64,000 nucleotides of DNA from an uncultured Campylobacter sp. (GTDB lineage Bacteria; Campylobacterota; Campylobacteria; Campylobacterales; Campylobacteraceae): contig CALKQT010000034.1 in the NCBI GenBank assembly GCA_937990735.1, positions 16,842-80,841 of the forward strand, given 5' to 3'. The notes beneath the pieces are model-generated. The model had not been told where the DNA came from. It was given only the letters and a program-made list of their open reading frames with translations, and made no database searches. The translations under genes and the position numbers were made by a program. Every line of letters begins with the position of its first letter. Position 1 is the stretch's first letter. Of this stretch, positions 1 through 8,348 are shown one piece after another.

Positions 1-4
1 AAAA

Positions 5-1780
5 ATGGCGAAAGAATTTGCCGATGCAAGCTCTGTGATGAAAGAGATCGATGCGATTGACCAGGCAAATTCCACTTCGGGTAGTAATTTTGAAGAGCTT
101 GTGGATAGCTTTTACGACTCCGGCAAGGATATACCGCTTTCGCAGCTGGCAAGCGACATAGCGCCCGAGATTGCAGATGATGTGCCGCTTTCGCAGTTGG
201 TAGGTGATATGCCGCGCGCGCCCGAGATCGCAGATGATATTCCGCTCTCACAGCTTGCAGATGAAGCAGCTCTTGCGGACACCATCGCCGATGATACGCC
301 GCTTAACGCAGTCGCAGAAAAGATTGCGGATAATATCGCAGACGATATGCCTCTAAACTTAGCTGCTGGCGATATCCCTGAGGATGTACCACTAAATAGT
401 ATCAGCACAAGCGAGTCTGCCGAAAGTAATAACACACCTCAGGGCGAAATTTCGCTCGCAAAGGATGACGCTCCAATAGCTCTAGCAGCGCTAGATGATG
501 AAAATCCTAAGAATTTCAAAACAAATAAATCGCAGACAGAAGATGAAATTCCCGCCACACGGGCAAGCGAAACTTTACCGCTTGCGCAGCAAGATGAGCC
601 GCAAAGAGCCGGCAGCTCTAATGAAACTGCTGTTGAAAAAAAGGCAGACGCTGCGCCTAATTTAGAGGAAGCGAAAGACTCTGCGGACGTTACGCTTAAA
701 CAACATGAGTCAGACGGCTCATTTGCCTATAAAACAGAGGAAAGAAAATCTGCCTCGCAAGTAGTGCAAGATGCGGCTGGCGCGTCTGTTAACAGTGGAT
801 TTGATATGGATTTTTCTAGGCTTTTCGATAGCGCTGGCATGCCCGTGGAGGAGTTTGGCGGATATGATAATTTTGCCGCGGCTGCGTTTGCTTCTGATGA
901 AAAAGAGGATAAAAAATCTGCGCATGATAAAAATAAAGCGGCTACGGATTTTCAAAAAACGCAAATTTCGTCTCAATACGAGGTCGCTTCAGATACGCCG
1001 ATTGCGCTAGCGGGTGCGGGCGATATACCTCGCGAAAATCTTTATAACGCCGTTCCATTTCAAAGCATGGAATTTACTGGCGGACTTGCACAGAATACGC
1101 CTATTTCTGCTCATAATGAAGCAGGGGATTCAATTGGCGCAAATTTCGCAGCTTCTACAAATTTTAGTAATACCGGGACCACAAATTCTACTCCTGCGCC
1201 GAATTTTTCGGAGCTAAACTTACCGCACATATTAGATGCCTCAGATTTACCGAATCAAAGCGAACAATCTGATAGCGTTGCTGGCGGGTTTGCGGACGGA
1301 TTTTTACGCGCTATGGAGGGCGATTTTGCAAACTCGTTTGCCGCAAACTCCGCAGATAGCGAGCAATTTAAATCCGGCAAGCCCGCAAAGAGCGCCGCGC
1401 AGCAGATAAAATTTAATGCTTCAAAGCCTATATCAAAGGCTTCGGAGCGCACCGAATTTAAAGCGCATAAATTCGGCGCGTCCGAGCAGGTAAATGAGAT
1501 GAAATTTGGCGCACAAGCTATGCCGAATGAGCTTGCCGCTTCGGCTGCGGCGGAGTTTGCCAGCCTTATGGCAAGCGAGTTGGAGCCCAGCGCCAAAAGC
1601 GAGCCACTGCGTAACGAGCATATCAAAAAACCGAGCGCCGAGGAGCTGAAAACCAAGTTGCGCGATGATCTGGAAGCGGGCATCGCAAATACTATCGAGA
1701 GATTTGCGGGTAGCAAGGACGCCAAAGACGCGCTGAAGGACTTTAAGATCAATATTGACATATCGTTTGGAGATAGATAG
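5..1780 (+). CDS. Highly acidic repeat protein of unknown function, upstream of gmk
   Basis: Function is not recognised. The 591-residue product is very acidic and rich in Ala, Asp, Glu, Ser and Asn, with no signal peptide or membrane segment. Residues about 38-140 hold six degenerate copies of a unit with core DDxPL(S/N)xLA, for example IADDVPLSQL and IADDIPLSQL. Weaker copies recur near residues 155 and 335 (DAPIALAAL, DTPIALAGA). The final 60 residues look like a more conserved helical tail ending in KINIDISFGD. The order acidic protein-gmk-tatA-argS matches C. jejuni, where this gene follows fliR and is annotated only as a highly acidic protein. Its stop overlaps the gmk start by one base. 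The ATG at base 5 is at the window edge, so an upstream start cannot be excluded. Confidence 0.75.
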   Translation: MAKEFADASSVMKEIDAIDQANSTSGSNFEELVDSFYDSGKDIPLSQLASDIAPEIADDVPLSQLVGDMPRAPEIADDIPLSQLADEAALADTIADDTPLNAVAEKIADNIADDMPLNLAAGDIPEDVPLNSISTSESAESNNTPQGEISLAKDDAPIALAALDDENPKNFKTNKSQTEDEIPATRASETLPLAQQDEPQRAGSSNETAVEKKADAAPNLEEAKDSADVTLKQHESDGSFAYKTEERKSASQVVQDAAGASVNSGFDMDFSRLFDSAGMPVEEFGGYDNFAAAAFASDEKEDKKSAHDKNKAATDFQKTQISSQYEVASDTPIALAGAGDIPRENLYNAVPFQSMEFTGGLAQNTPISAHNEAGDSIGANFAASTNFSNTGTTNSTPAPNFSELNLPHILDASDLPNQSEQSDSVAGGFADGFLRAMEGDFANSFAANSADSEQFKSGKPAKSAAQQIKFNASKPISKASERTEFKAHKFGASEQVNEMKFGAQAMPNELAASAAAEFASLMASELEPSAKSEPLRNEHIKKPSAEELKTKLRDDLEAGIANTIERFAGSKDAKDALKDFKINIDISFGDR

Positions 1781-2394
1781 TGAAAGGCAAAATTTTGCTC
1801 GTCTCCGGTCCCAGCGGCAGCGGCAAAAGCACGCTTATAAAGCGTCTTATCACAGAATTCGGCGAGCAGATATACTTCTCGATCTCCTCTACGACTCGCG
1901 AAATGCGTGCGGGTGAAGCGGACGGCGTGAATTATCATTTCATAAGCGAGAGCGAGTTTCGCGCAGGCATCGAGCGTGGGGAGTTTTTAGAGTGGGCATT
2001 GGTCCACGGCAAATACTACGGTACTTCGCTAAAAGCCGCTACGAGCGAGCTTGAGCGGGGTAAGATCGTGATTTTTGACATCGATGTGCAAGGATATGAG
2101 ATCGTGCGTAGCAAAGTGCCTAAAAGCGAGCTTACTAGCGTATTTATTACTACGCCGAGCTTGTCGGAGCTTAGAGATAGGTTGCGTGCTCGTGGCGATA
2201 ATGATCCTGCCGATATTGCTTTACGCCTACAAAACGCGCAAGAGGAGATGGAGCGCCTAGGCGAGTATGATTATTTCATAATAAACGACCGCCTGGAAAC
2301 GGCGTATGAAAATTTAAGATCGATCTATAAAACTATCAAATTAGAAACGGCGAGCCGCGACATAGGCAAGCTAATCGAAATTTGGAAAATTTAA
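1780..2394 (+). CDS. gmk: Guanylate kinase
   Basis: Phosphorylates GMP to GDP with ATP in the cytoplasm, supplying the GDP/GTP and dGTP pools. The 204-residue length is normal. A P-loop GPSGSGKST lies at residues 10-18, followed by the GMP-binding segment with SSTTREMRAGE (about 36-46) and GVNYHFIS. The start is GTG, its G being the last base of the preceding TAG stop, so translation is probably coupled to the acidic-protein gene. tatA follows after 10 bases. Nothing is odd in the catalytic regions. Confidence 0.95.
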   Translation: MKGKILLVSGPSGSGKSTLIKRLITEFGEQIYFSISSTTREMRAGEADGVNYHFISESEFRAGIERGEFLEWALVHGKYYGTSLKAATSELERGKIVIFDIDVQGYEIVRSKVPKSELTSVFITTPSLSELRDRLRARGDNDPADIALRLQNAQEEMERLGEYDYFIINDRLETAYENLRSIYKTIKLETASRDIGKLIEIWKI

Positions 2395-2404
2395 AGGAGA
2401 AAAA

Positions 2405-2620
2405 ATGGGTTCTATGAGTATTGGACACTGGCTGATTGTTTTGATCGTTGTTGTGTTGCTGTTCGGAGCGAAAAAAATCCCAGAGCTTGCAAAGGGTCTA
2501 GGACAGGGCATAAAGACTTTCAAAAAAGAGATGGAAGAGGACGACGAACCGCAAAAGGTCGAGAAAAAGATGGAACAAGAGGTTAAAGACGCCGAAATCA
2601 GCGATACTAAAAAGGCGTAA
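2405..2620 (+). CDS. tatA: Sec-independent (Tat) translocase subunit TatA
   Basis: Pore-forming subunit of the twin-arginine pathway, which exports folded, often cofactor-bearing proteins. The 71 residues have the family plan: a short N-terminus, one membrane helix (about residues 7-22), the FGAKKIPELAKGLG hinge and amphipathic helix, then a charged Lys/Glu tail. The ATG has an AAGGAG ribosome site nine bases upstream and sits between gmk and argS in one operon. tatB and tatC are not in the window. Confidence 0.93.
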   Translation: MGSMSIGHWLIVLIVVVLLFGAKKIPELAKGLGQGIKTFKKEMEEDDEPQKVEKKMEQEVKDAEISDTKKA

Positions 2621-2625
2621 AGGAT

Positions 2626-4422
2626 TTGAAAAATTTAGTCTTAAATGAAATTTTTAAAATTTTATCTCGCAAAGTCGTTTTAGAAAAACCCAAAGATAAA
2701 AGTTTGGCTCATTACGCCTCGCCCGAGGCTTTCGCGCTAGCTAAGGAGCTGCGAAAGGCGCCAAAGCTTATCGCCGAGGAGCTTGCGGCTAAATTTAAAG
2801 ATAGCGAAATTCTAAGCGCCACGGCGGTGAATGGCTATCTAAATTTTCACCTAAAGCCCGCCGTGTTGGGCGCTCTTGCTGAAAATGCCCTTAGACTGGG
2901 CGGCGATTTTGCGAAAAACGACGCCGAGCTTGGACGCGGAATTTTACTAGCTTCAAAGAAGCTTTGCGCGAGCGAGCCTGCTAGCAAAGGCTGTGCTGCA
3001 AATCTAGCTGCGAGAGGCAACGACACCGCCAAATCGCAAAATTCCGCCACTAGGCAAAATTTTATTTCGCAGAATTCCGAAGAGGCGTCAAATTCTATCG
3101 CAGCATCAAATTGTGATGAGGCGCGGAATTCCGCCGCCGCGCCGCAAAAAATTCTACTCGAATACATTAGCGCTAATCCTACAGGTCCGCTTCATATCGG
3201 GCACGTGCGCGGCGCCGTTTATGGCGATACATTCGCCCGCATCGGAGGCTATCTGGGGCACCGCGTCGATACCGAGTACTACATCAACGACGCGGGCAAT
3301 CAGATTGAGCTTTTGGGCACTTCGATCGCGCTTCGTGCGCGCGAGCTCGCGGGCGAGGACGTGAGCTACCCCGAGAAATACTACCGCGGCGAGTATATCG
3401 ACGAGATTATCCCTCTTGCGCGCGCTGAGTTCGGTGATGAAATTTTCCGCGACGAATCGCGGATCTTGCAGCTCGCGGAGTTTGCTAAAGACGAAGTGCT
3501 AAAGATCATCCAAAAAGATCTCGCAGACGCCGGCATCCATATCCAAAACTGGGCTAGCGAAAAGAGCCTCTACGGCGAGCTTGGGTCTACGATTAAGAAG
3601 CTCGAGCGTAGCGGCAAGATGCATGAGGCGGATGACAAAATTTGGATCCGTTCATCGCAGCTCGGCGACGAAAAGGATCGCGTCGTCATTCGCGAGGATG
3701 CGCGCCCGACCTATCTTGCGGGCGACATCGTCTATCACAACAACAAATTTGAGCGCGGTTACGATAGATACATCAACATCTGGGGAGCCGATCACCACGG
3801 CTACATCGCGCGCTTAAAGGCTGCCGTGCATTTTCTGGGCTACGACGAAAGCAGGCTCGAGATCATCCTAATGCAGATGGTAAATTTGCTCAAAGACGGG
3901 CAGACCTACAAAATGAGCAAGCGCGCGGGCAACGCGATTTTGATGAGCGACGTGCTCGCCGCGATCGGCAGGGACGCGATGCGATTTATCTTCATCAGCA
4001 AAAAGGGCGAGACGCCGCTTGAGTTCGACGTGGACGAGCTCGCGCGCGAGGATAGCAGCAATCCGATCTTTTACATCAACTACGCCCACGCGCGGGTCAA
4101 TCAAATTTTTACCAAAGCGGGCAAGCGCGAGGCGGACGTCTTGGGCGCGGACTTCGGCACGCTAGATGAAGCGGGGCTCGGCCTAGCTTTTGCGGCGCTT
4201 GGTTTGAATGAAATTTTAAACGACGCATTTAATTCGCGCGGCTTGCAGAAGCTGCCCGATTTCCTAAAGGCGCTCGCAGCGGACTTTCACAAATACTACA
4301 ACGAAAACCGCGTCGTAGGCAGCGAGAACGAGGATGCGAAGCTCAAGCTGTTCGCTCTCGTAGCGCTCAGTATCCGTACGGCGTTTGCTCTGATGGGCCT
4401 AAGCGCGAAAGAGAAAATGTAG
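2626..4422 (+). CDS. argS: Arginyl-tRNA synthetase with an internal low-complexity insertion
   Basis: Charges tRNA-Arg with arginine. It is a class I synthetase: HIGH motif in GPLHIGHVRGA (about residues 188-198), KMSKRAGN as the KMSKS-type loop, and a C-terminal anticodon-binding domain. The start is TTG, five bases after the tatA stop, with an AAAGG ribosome site at 2620-2624 overlapping the tatA stop. At 598 residues it is about 65-70 longer than usual. The excess is residues about 108-175, rich in Asn, Ser and Ala (QNSATRQNF, SQNSEEASN), placed between the N-terminal domain and the catalytic core just before the conserved ILLEYISANPTGPLHIGH. The frame is open throughout and both flanks are well conserved, so the enzyme is probably active. 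Confidence 0.93.
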   Translation: MKNLVLNEIFKILSRKVVLEKPKDKSLAHYASPEAFALAKELRKAPKLIAEELAAKFKDSEILSATAVNGYLNFHLKPAVLGALAENALRLGGDFAKNDAELGRGILLASKKLCASEPASKGCAANLAARGNDTAKSQNSATRQNFISQNSEEASNSIAASNCDEARNSAAAPQKILLEYISANPTGPLHIGHVRGAVYGDTFARIGGYLGHRVDTEYYINDAGNQIELLGTSIALRARELAGEDVSYPEKYYRGEYIDEIIPLARAEFGDEIFRDESRILQLAEFAKDEVLKIIQKDLADAGIHIQNWASEKSLYGELGSTIKKLERSGKMHEADDKIWIRSSQLGDEKDRVVIREDARPTYLAGDIVYHNNKFERGYDRYINIWGADHHGYIARLKAAVHFLGYDESRLEIILMQMVNLLKDGQTYKMSKRAGNAILMSDVLAAIGRDAMRFIFISKKGETPLEFDVDELAREDSSNPIFYINYAHARVNQIFTKAGKREADVLGADFGTLDEAGLGLAFAALGLNEILNDAFNSRGLQKLPDFLKALAADFHKYYNENRVVGSENEDAKLKLFALVALSIRTAFALMGLSAKEKM

Positions 4423-4440
4423 TCGCGCGGGCTACATTTC
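4414..4440 (+). terminator. Hairpin at the argS stop codon
   Basis: AAATGTAG (4415-4422, including the stop) pairs perfectly with CTACATTT (4432-4439) across a nine-base GC-rich loop. It sits where the gmk-tatA-argS operon should end. There is no strong T tract, so intrinsic termination is uncertain. Confidence 0.4.
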
Positions 4441-4844
4441 GCGCCGATAGCCCTAAATCTCACGAACGAAATTTTATGATTTAAAATACAAAGCGAAATT
4501 TTACTTAAAATTTATAGCTATGAAATTTTAAAGCTAGTTCTAAATTTACGGCTCATAAAATTTCGATTTTAGAATTTTACGAGCGGTTTCGCGGCATTGC
4601 TACGGCGCTGTTCGTAAAATTTAAAATTTGGCTGCAAATTTACTGCTTGCGGAATTTCAAAATTTCAAAATTTTGCGGCGTGGAAGTTCGAAGTAAAATT
4701 TTAAAACAAGGCTTGAGGTACTAAAATTTTTGTGCAGATTAAATTTCATGCGACGAAATTTAATTCGTAGAATTCTCCTTGGCGGGATTTGCCTGCAAGA
4801 GTACTCCTTAAGCCCCGCGGTGCATCGCCGCAAAAAGGATAGAT
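4423..4844. other. AT-rich spacer with a segment duplicated at 5917-6011
   Basis: No convincing gene. It is dense in RAATTY hexamers. Bases 4493-4586 resemble 5917-6011 closely: both contain GCTATGAAATTTTAA, then AGTTCTAAATTTA, then GGCT in the same order. The promoter of the following Sel1 gene is presumably at the 3' end but I see no clear -10. Confidence 0.5.
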
Positions 4845-5627
4845 ATGAGAAAGATCATCGATATAGCGGCGCTTTCGCTCGCCGTTTGCATCTTGGTTAT
4901 AGTGCTTTTTTGGCCGTCGCCCGTTTTGTCGTTCAAATGCTACCGCGGCGATGGCGTAAGCTGCGCGCAGCTGGGGCGCGACAAGCTCTCCCGCGGAGAT
5001 TACGACGGCGCCAAGCTTGCTCTTGCTAGGGCTTGCGAGGCGGGCGAGAAGGATAGCTGCTTTGATTTGGGGGCCCTATACGATGGCGAGGGTAATGCGA
5101 CGCAAGCGGGCGTATTTTATGCCGCAGCGTGCGATAAAAACGTCGCCGTAGCCTGCCACAAGCTAGGCAACCTATATCAGCGAGGGCGCCTGAGTAGGGA
5201 CTTCTCTGCGGCAGCTCGGCACTATATCAAGGCTTGCGATTTGGGCTACACCAAGAGCTGCCACAATGCGGCCGTGGTCTATTTCACAGGCGGCTTTGGA
5301 CTTGCGGCGGATCAAGCAAAGGCAGTGAGCTTTTTCGAGCGAGGTTGCGACGGCGGGCTAGTGGATAGCTGCTATAACGTCGGCGTTGCGTATGATAAGG
5401 GCCTAGGCGCGCCGCAGGATCGCGATAAGGCGGAGAAGCTTTACACCAAATCCTGCGAGCTGGGCTACGGCGACGCCTGCAATAATTTAGGCTATTTGTA
5501 TGTGATCAAGGGGGATCTGCGCGGATTTTCCAAGGGGCTTGGATGGGTCAAAAAGGGCTGCGACGCGGGCAATAAAAAATCCTGCCAGATTTACGAATTC
5601 ATGAAAGAGCAAATTTTAAAGAAGTAG
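4845..5627 (+). CDS. Secreted or membrane-anchored Sel1-repeat, cysteine-rich protein (Hcp-like)
   Basis: The 260-residue protein starts with a hydrophobic segment (residues 7-26), then six to seven Sel1-like repeats of about 36 residues. Each carries a Cys pair in the pattern ACEAGEKDSCFDLG, ACDLGYTKSCHNAA, GCDGGLVDSCYNVG, SCELGYGDACNNLG. Paired cysteines eight residues apart are typical of the Helicobacter/Campylobacter Hcp family, secreted solenoids stabilised by disulfides; their roles are mostly protein-protein contact. It has an AAAAAGGAT ribosome site. A broken paralogue lies at 17096-17781. The specific partner is unknown. Confidence 0.85.
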   Translation: MRKIIDIAALSLAVCILVIVLFWPSPVLSFKCYRGDGVSCAQLGRDKLSRGDYDGAKLALARACEAGEKDSCFDLGALYDGEGNATQAGVFYAAACDKNVAVACHKLGNLYQRGRLSRDFSAAARHYIKACDLGYTKSCHNAAVVYFTGGFGLAADQAKAVSFFERGCDGGLVDSCYNVGVAYDKGLGAPQDRDKAEKLYTKSCELGYGDACNNLGYLYVIKGDLRGFSKGLGWVKKGCDAGNKKSCQIYEFMKEQILKK

Positions 5628-6101
5628 GTGCTCGGTAGCCCCGCTCATGTTTCGGTTTGTACTGCCTGCCGTGCGCCGTCTGTTTTGTATTGCTCGCCGT
5701 GTGCCGTCTGTCCGTATGGCGTCTATTGCGCTATCCGCCTTGCACCGCATATTTATACTGCCCGTTGCGAGATATCGGTTTTGCGATGGCTTTTGCGATA
5801 TTGCCGTGGCAGGATTTGTGAGCTTTCGTAGCGCGCGCAATTTCGCCGAGATTTTACGACGTGCGAAATTCAGTAAGACGTAATAGCCAGTGCATGCGAT
5901 TAGCCAAATTTAGCGGCGGAGTTTTACTTGAAATTCTATCGCTATGAAATTTTAAGGCTTAGTTCTAAATTTAGGGCTTGCAGAATCTCAACTTTAAAAT
6001 TTTATGGGCGGCGCTGCAAGCAAGACAAAATTTAGATTTTAAAATTTTACGGCGCGGAATTTAGCGCGGAAGTAAAGCGCGAAGCTGTTTGAGGAGGTAA
6101 A
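5628..6101. other. Spacer with short direct repeats and the second copy of the 4493-4586 segment
   Basis: Several short overlapping frames exist but none has family-like composition or a good ribosome site. The motif GCCGTGYGCCGTCTG occurs twice near 5668-5714. Bases 5917-6011 are the second copy of the AT-rich segment. GAGGAGG at 6091-6097 is the ribosome site of the next gene. Confidence 0.45.
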
Positions 6102-6530
6102 TTGGAATATGAGATCACGGGCGAGGTTCGAAATCTCCGCGTCCACGCTGCAAGAGGAAATAGCAAAATTTGGGTATTTTTCGAGATAGACGGCGTGAAG
6201 CTGCGCGGCGAGTTTAACGATATCCCCGTGGAAGAGGGCGAGCTTGCGCGCGCGTATTTCATCCGCGGAGGATATGTGGGCAGCTACGTGATTACGAGGG
6301 TTCAGGTAGCGCGCAAACCAAGCCCCTTGCGCCGCAAGCTGGGGATCGCGACCGCCGTGTGCATGCTTGGCTTCGGCGCGGCGCTGTGGATCGTGGGCTT
6401 TGGGATTTTAAACGTCGGCGGGAGAGGCTCTCTAATTAATTTTGTCTGTGTCGCCGCGGCAGGGTTTGGGGTGCTAAAAGAGGGCGCGGGCAATCTTAAA
6501 ATGTGGCTAAATCAGCGCACGTCCGAGTAG
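6102..6530 (+). CDS. Small membrane protein of unknown function
   Basis: Not recognised. It has 142 residues with TTG start 6102, chosen because a strong GAGGAGG lies five bases upstream and no ATG fits. Residues 1-70 look like a small beta-rich soluble domain (EYEITGEVRNLRV, KIWVFFEIDGVKLRGEF). Residues about 78-105 and 108-125 are hydrophobic, separated by a GGRGS turn, giving a probable two-helix hairpin in the inner membrane. It stands alone between a Sel1 gene and a broken DUF3137 gene, in a stretch of accessory genes. Confidence 0.7.
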   Translation: MEYEITGEVRNLRVHAARGNSKIWVFFEIDGVKLRGEFNDIPVEEGELARAYFIRGGYVGSYVITRVQVARKPSPLRRKLGIATAVCMLGFGAALWIVGFGILNVGGRGSLINFVCVAAAGFGVLKEGAGNLKMWLNQRTSE

Positions 6531-6673
6531 ATCGCCGCCGCGACGCAAATTTCATAGATTTACAAATCCGCCGAATAAAATTTACTCACGCCGCCGTATC
6601 TTTGCGACGTAAATTTTGCTAAAATTCGCTCAGGGCGCGAAATCTGCCGCGCAAATTTAGAAAAAGGTAAATT

Positions 6674-7717
6674 TTGAATATAAACGAAGCGATAGTTGCC
6701 ACCGCCAAAAAGCAAAAAGAGTGTCGGCTAGCATTTGCAAAGTATCTGTTTTTGGGGATTTTATTTATAATTATACTGCCCGTAGGCGGCGGATTTGCCG
6801 TATGGCATCTTTTTGAAAATCGCCTTGCACCGCTATTTTTCATCATTATCTATATTCCGTTTTTTCAAGCCGCGCTAATGGCTAACAGGGGCCGAGTGAT
6901 CGACGAGCCGGGGGATTACAAAGCGTTTTATAAAGACGTTTTTGTCCGCGCTGCTATTCGGGGTACAGATCCAAATTTTAACTACGATCCGTTTGCCGGC
7001 ATCAGCCGTAAAGAATTTCGCAAAATCGGCATCTATTCGCCCGACGAATTTCGTGCCGAAGATCAAATCAGTGGCATTTATAACGGCGTCAAATTTAGCC
7101 TCAGCGAAGCGACCCGCATCCCAAAACGGCGCGGCGCTGGAGCTAAGCGACTCGGCGGCGCTAAATTTGCTATCCGCGATAATTTTTGCATGGGAGGCGA
7201 TGAAGGATATGCAGGCGTTCAGCGGCTCGGTCTTTTTTGTCGCTACGGCTTTCTATACAATATATAGCAATGCCCAAGCCTTTAGCGGCTCGGTCTTGGT
7301 CTGCGAGTTTTACAAGAAATTTAGCGGGCAAACTATAGTGGCAAGCCGCATGCTAAACACCAGATTTTTGGGCGAAAAAGAGCAGATGGACGACATGTTT
7401 TTTAGCAAAGAATTCAGGGTCTTTGCGGACGATAAAGTAAGGGTACGGTATCTTTTGACGCCGCGTTTATGGAGCGTCTGCGAGAGCTAAAGGAAAAATT
7501 CGCGGGGAAAATGGGGCTGAGCGCGGCGTTTATGGACGATAAGCTTTATCTATTTTTAAACGGAGCGAAAAACAAGTTTGAAACAACGCTCTTTTCGCCG
7601 CCGCCGAGCTTAGAGGACGCCGCAGGGATCAAAAATGAAATTTTAGAGCTTTTGCGGGTCATAGACGAGCTAAATTTGAACCCTGATTTGAGTAGAGCGG
7701 CGATTTTGGCTGATTAA
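6674..7717 (+). pseudogene. DUF3137-family membrane protein, broken by two frameshifts
   Basis: Three consecutive reading-frame segments together resemble one DUF3137 protein. The first (6674 to about 7125) has two membrane helices, then YNYDPFAGIS-like and IGIYSPDEFRAEDQISG segments. The second (about 7125-7465) carries FSGSVLVCEFYKKFSGQ and EFRVFADDKVRVRYLLTPR. The third (about 7466-7717) begins MERLRELKEKF and ends in a helix. The first shift (+1) falls near the CCCAAAACGG run at about 7120. The second (-1) falls in the T run before ATGGAG at 7469, where one more T would restore LLTPRFMERL. A 23-base near-repeat at 7212-7234 and 7275-7297 lies in the middle segment. Either a decaying gene or sequencing errors. 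DUF3137 function is unknown. Confidence 0.72.
7212..7297 (+). repeat. Near-identical 23-base direct repeat, offset 63 bases
   Basis: Both 7212-7234 and 7275-7297 read CARGCSTTYAGCGGCTCGG followed by TCTT. The 63-base offset is 21 codons, so the middle part of the DUF3137 remnant encodes QAFSGSV twice in frame. Confidence 0.7.
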
Positions 7718-7872
7718 ACGCGCGACGCTATTTGGCGGATAAAATCCGCTTGCACTGTGAGAGAGTGCATTACTTGTCGCCTATCGAAATACATTGCGGC
7801 TCGAGTGCTATTTCTCCGCCAGCCAAAATGTGCTACGCTTTGGTCGTATCCTTCCATGCCTATCGAGATGCG

Positions 7873-8142
7873 CTACGGATCGGATCGCTCATTTTCGCTA
7901 CCGGCGGGAGCGCGTTTAAGTAGCTCCTGTTCGCGAGCGAATAATCTGCAAAATTTTTCCCAGTCGTGCAGATAGACGAGCCTGTGCTCTTTGCCATTTT
8001 CGTCTATGTAGATGCCTTGCGTCGAGCATAGGCTCATCTTTTGCCAGTAGCCGAAAAACGGCAGTGCCTCGATGTCATCTTGCAGTACACCTCGCATCGT
8101 GCCGTTATCGTAAATTTTTAAATCATAATAAGTCATTTCCAT
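7873..8142 (-). CDS. Small acidic protein of unknown function
   Basis: Not recognised. It has 89 residues rich in aromatic and acidic residues (MEMTYYDLKIYDNGTMRGV, FFGYWQKMSL, RLVYLHDWEKFCRLF). Codon composition and amino-acid balance look like a real soluble protein. An AGAAAGG ribosome site lies just upstream of the ATG at 8142. It is transcribed toward the broken DUF3137 gene and lies downstream of the DUF4299 gene on the same strand, 206 bases away, so the two may be cotranscribed. Confidence 0.65.
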   Translation of the reverse strand: MEMTYYDLKIYDNGTMRGVLQDDIEALPFFGYWQKMSLCSTQGIYIDENGKEHRLVYLHDWEKFCRLFAREQELLKRAPAGSENERSDP

Positions 8143-8348
8143 TTTTAACCTTTCTAAATTTTATATCTATGAAATTCTGCCGCGATAAAATTCTGCTTTC
8201 TTAAAATTTTATCGAGATAAAATTCCGTAAGTCGGATTTAGAATTTTAAAATTCCATGCGCCACGAAATTTGCTGTAAATTCCGCCCCTTTAAATTTTGC
8301 GGCGTCAATCCTCGATGAAGCCCTGTAGAATTTTACCGCAAGTAAAAT

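Noticed and set aside
1255..1938. 227-residue minus-strand frame inside the acidic-protein gene.
   Set aside because: Composition mirrors the repeat-rich opposite strand, and it has no ribosome site or family features.
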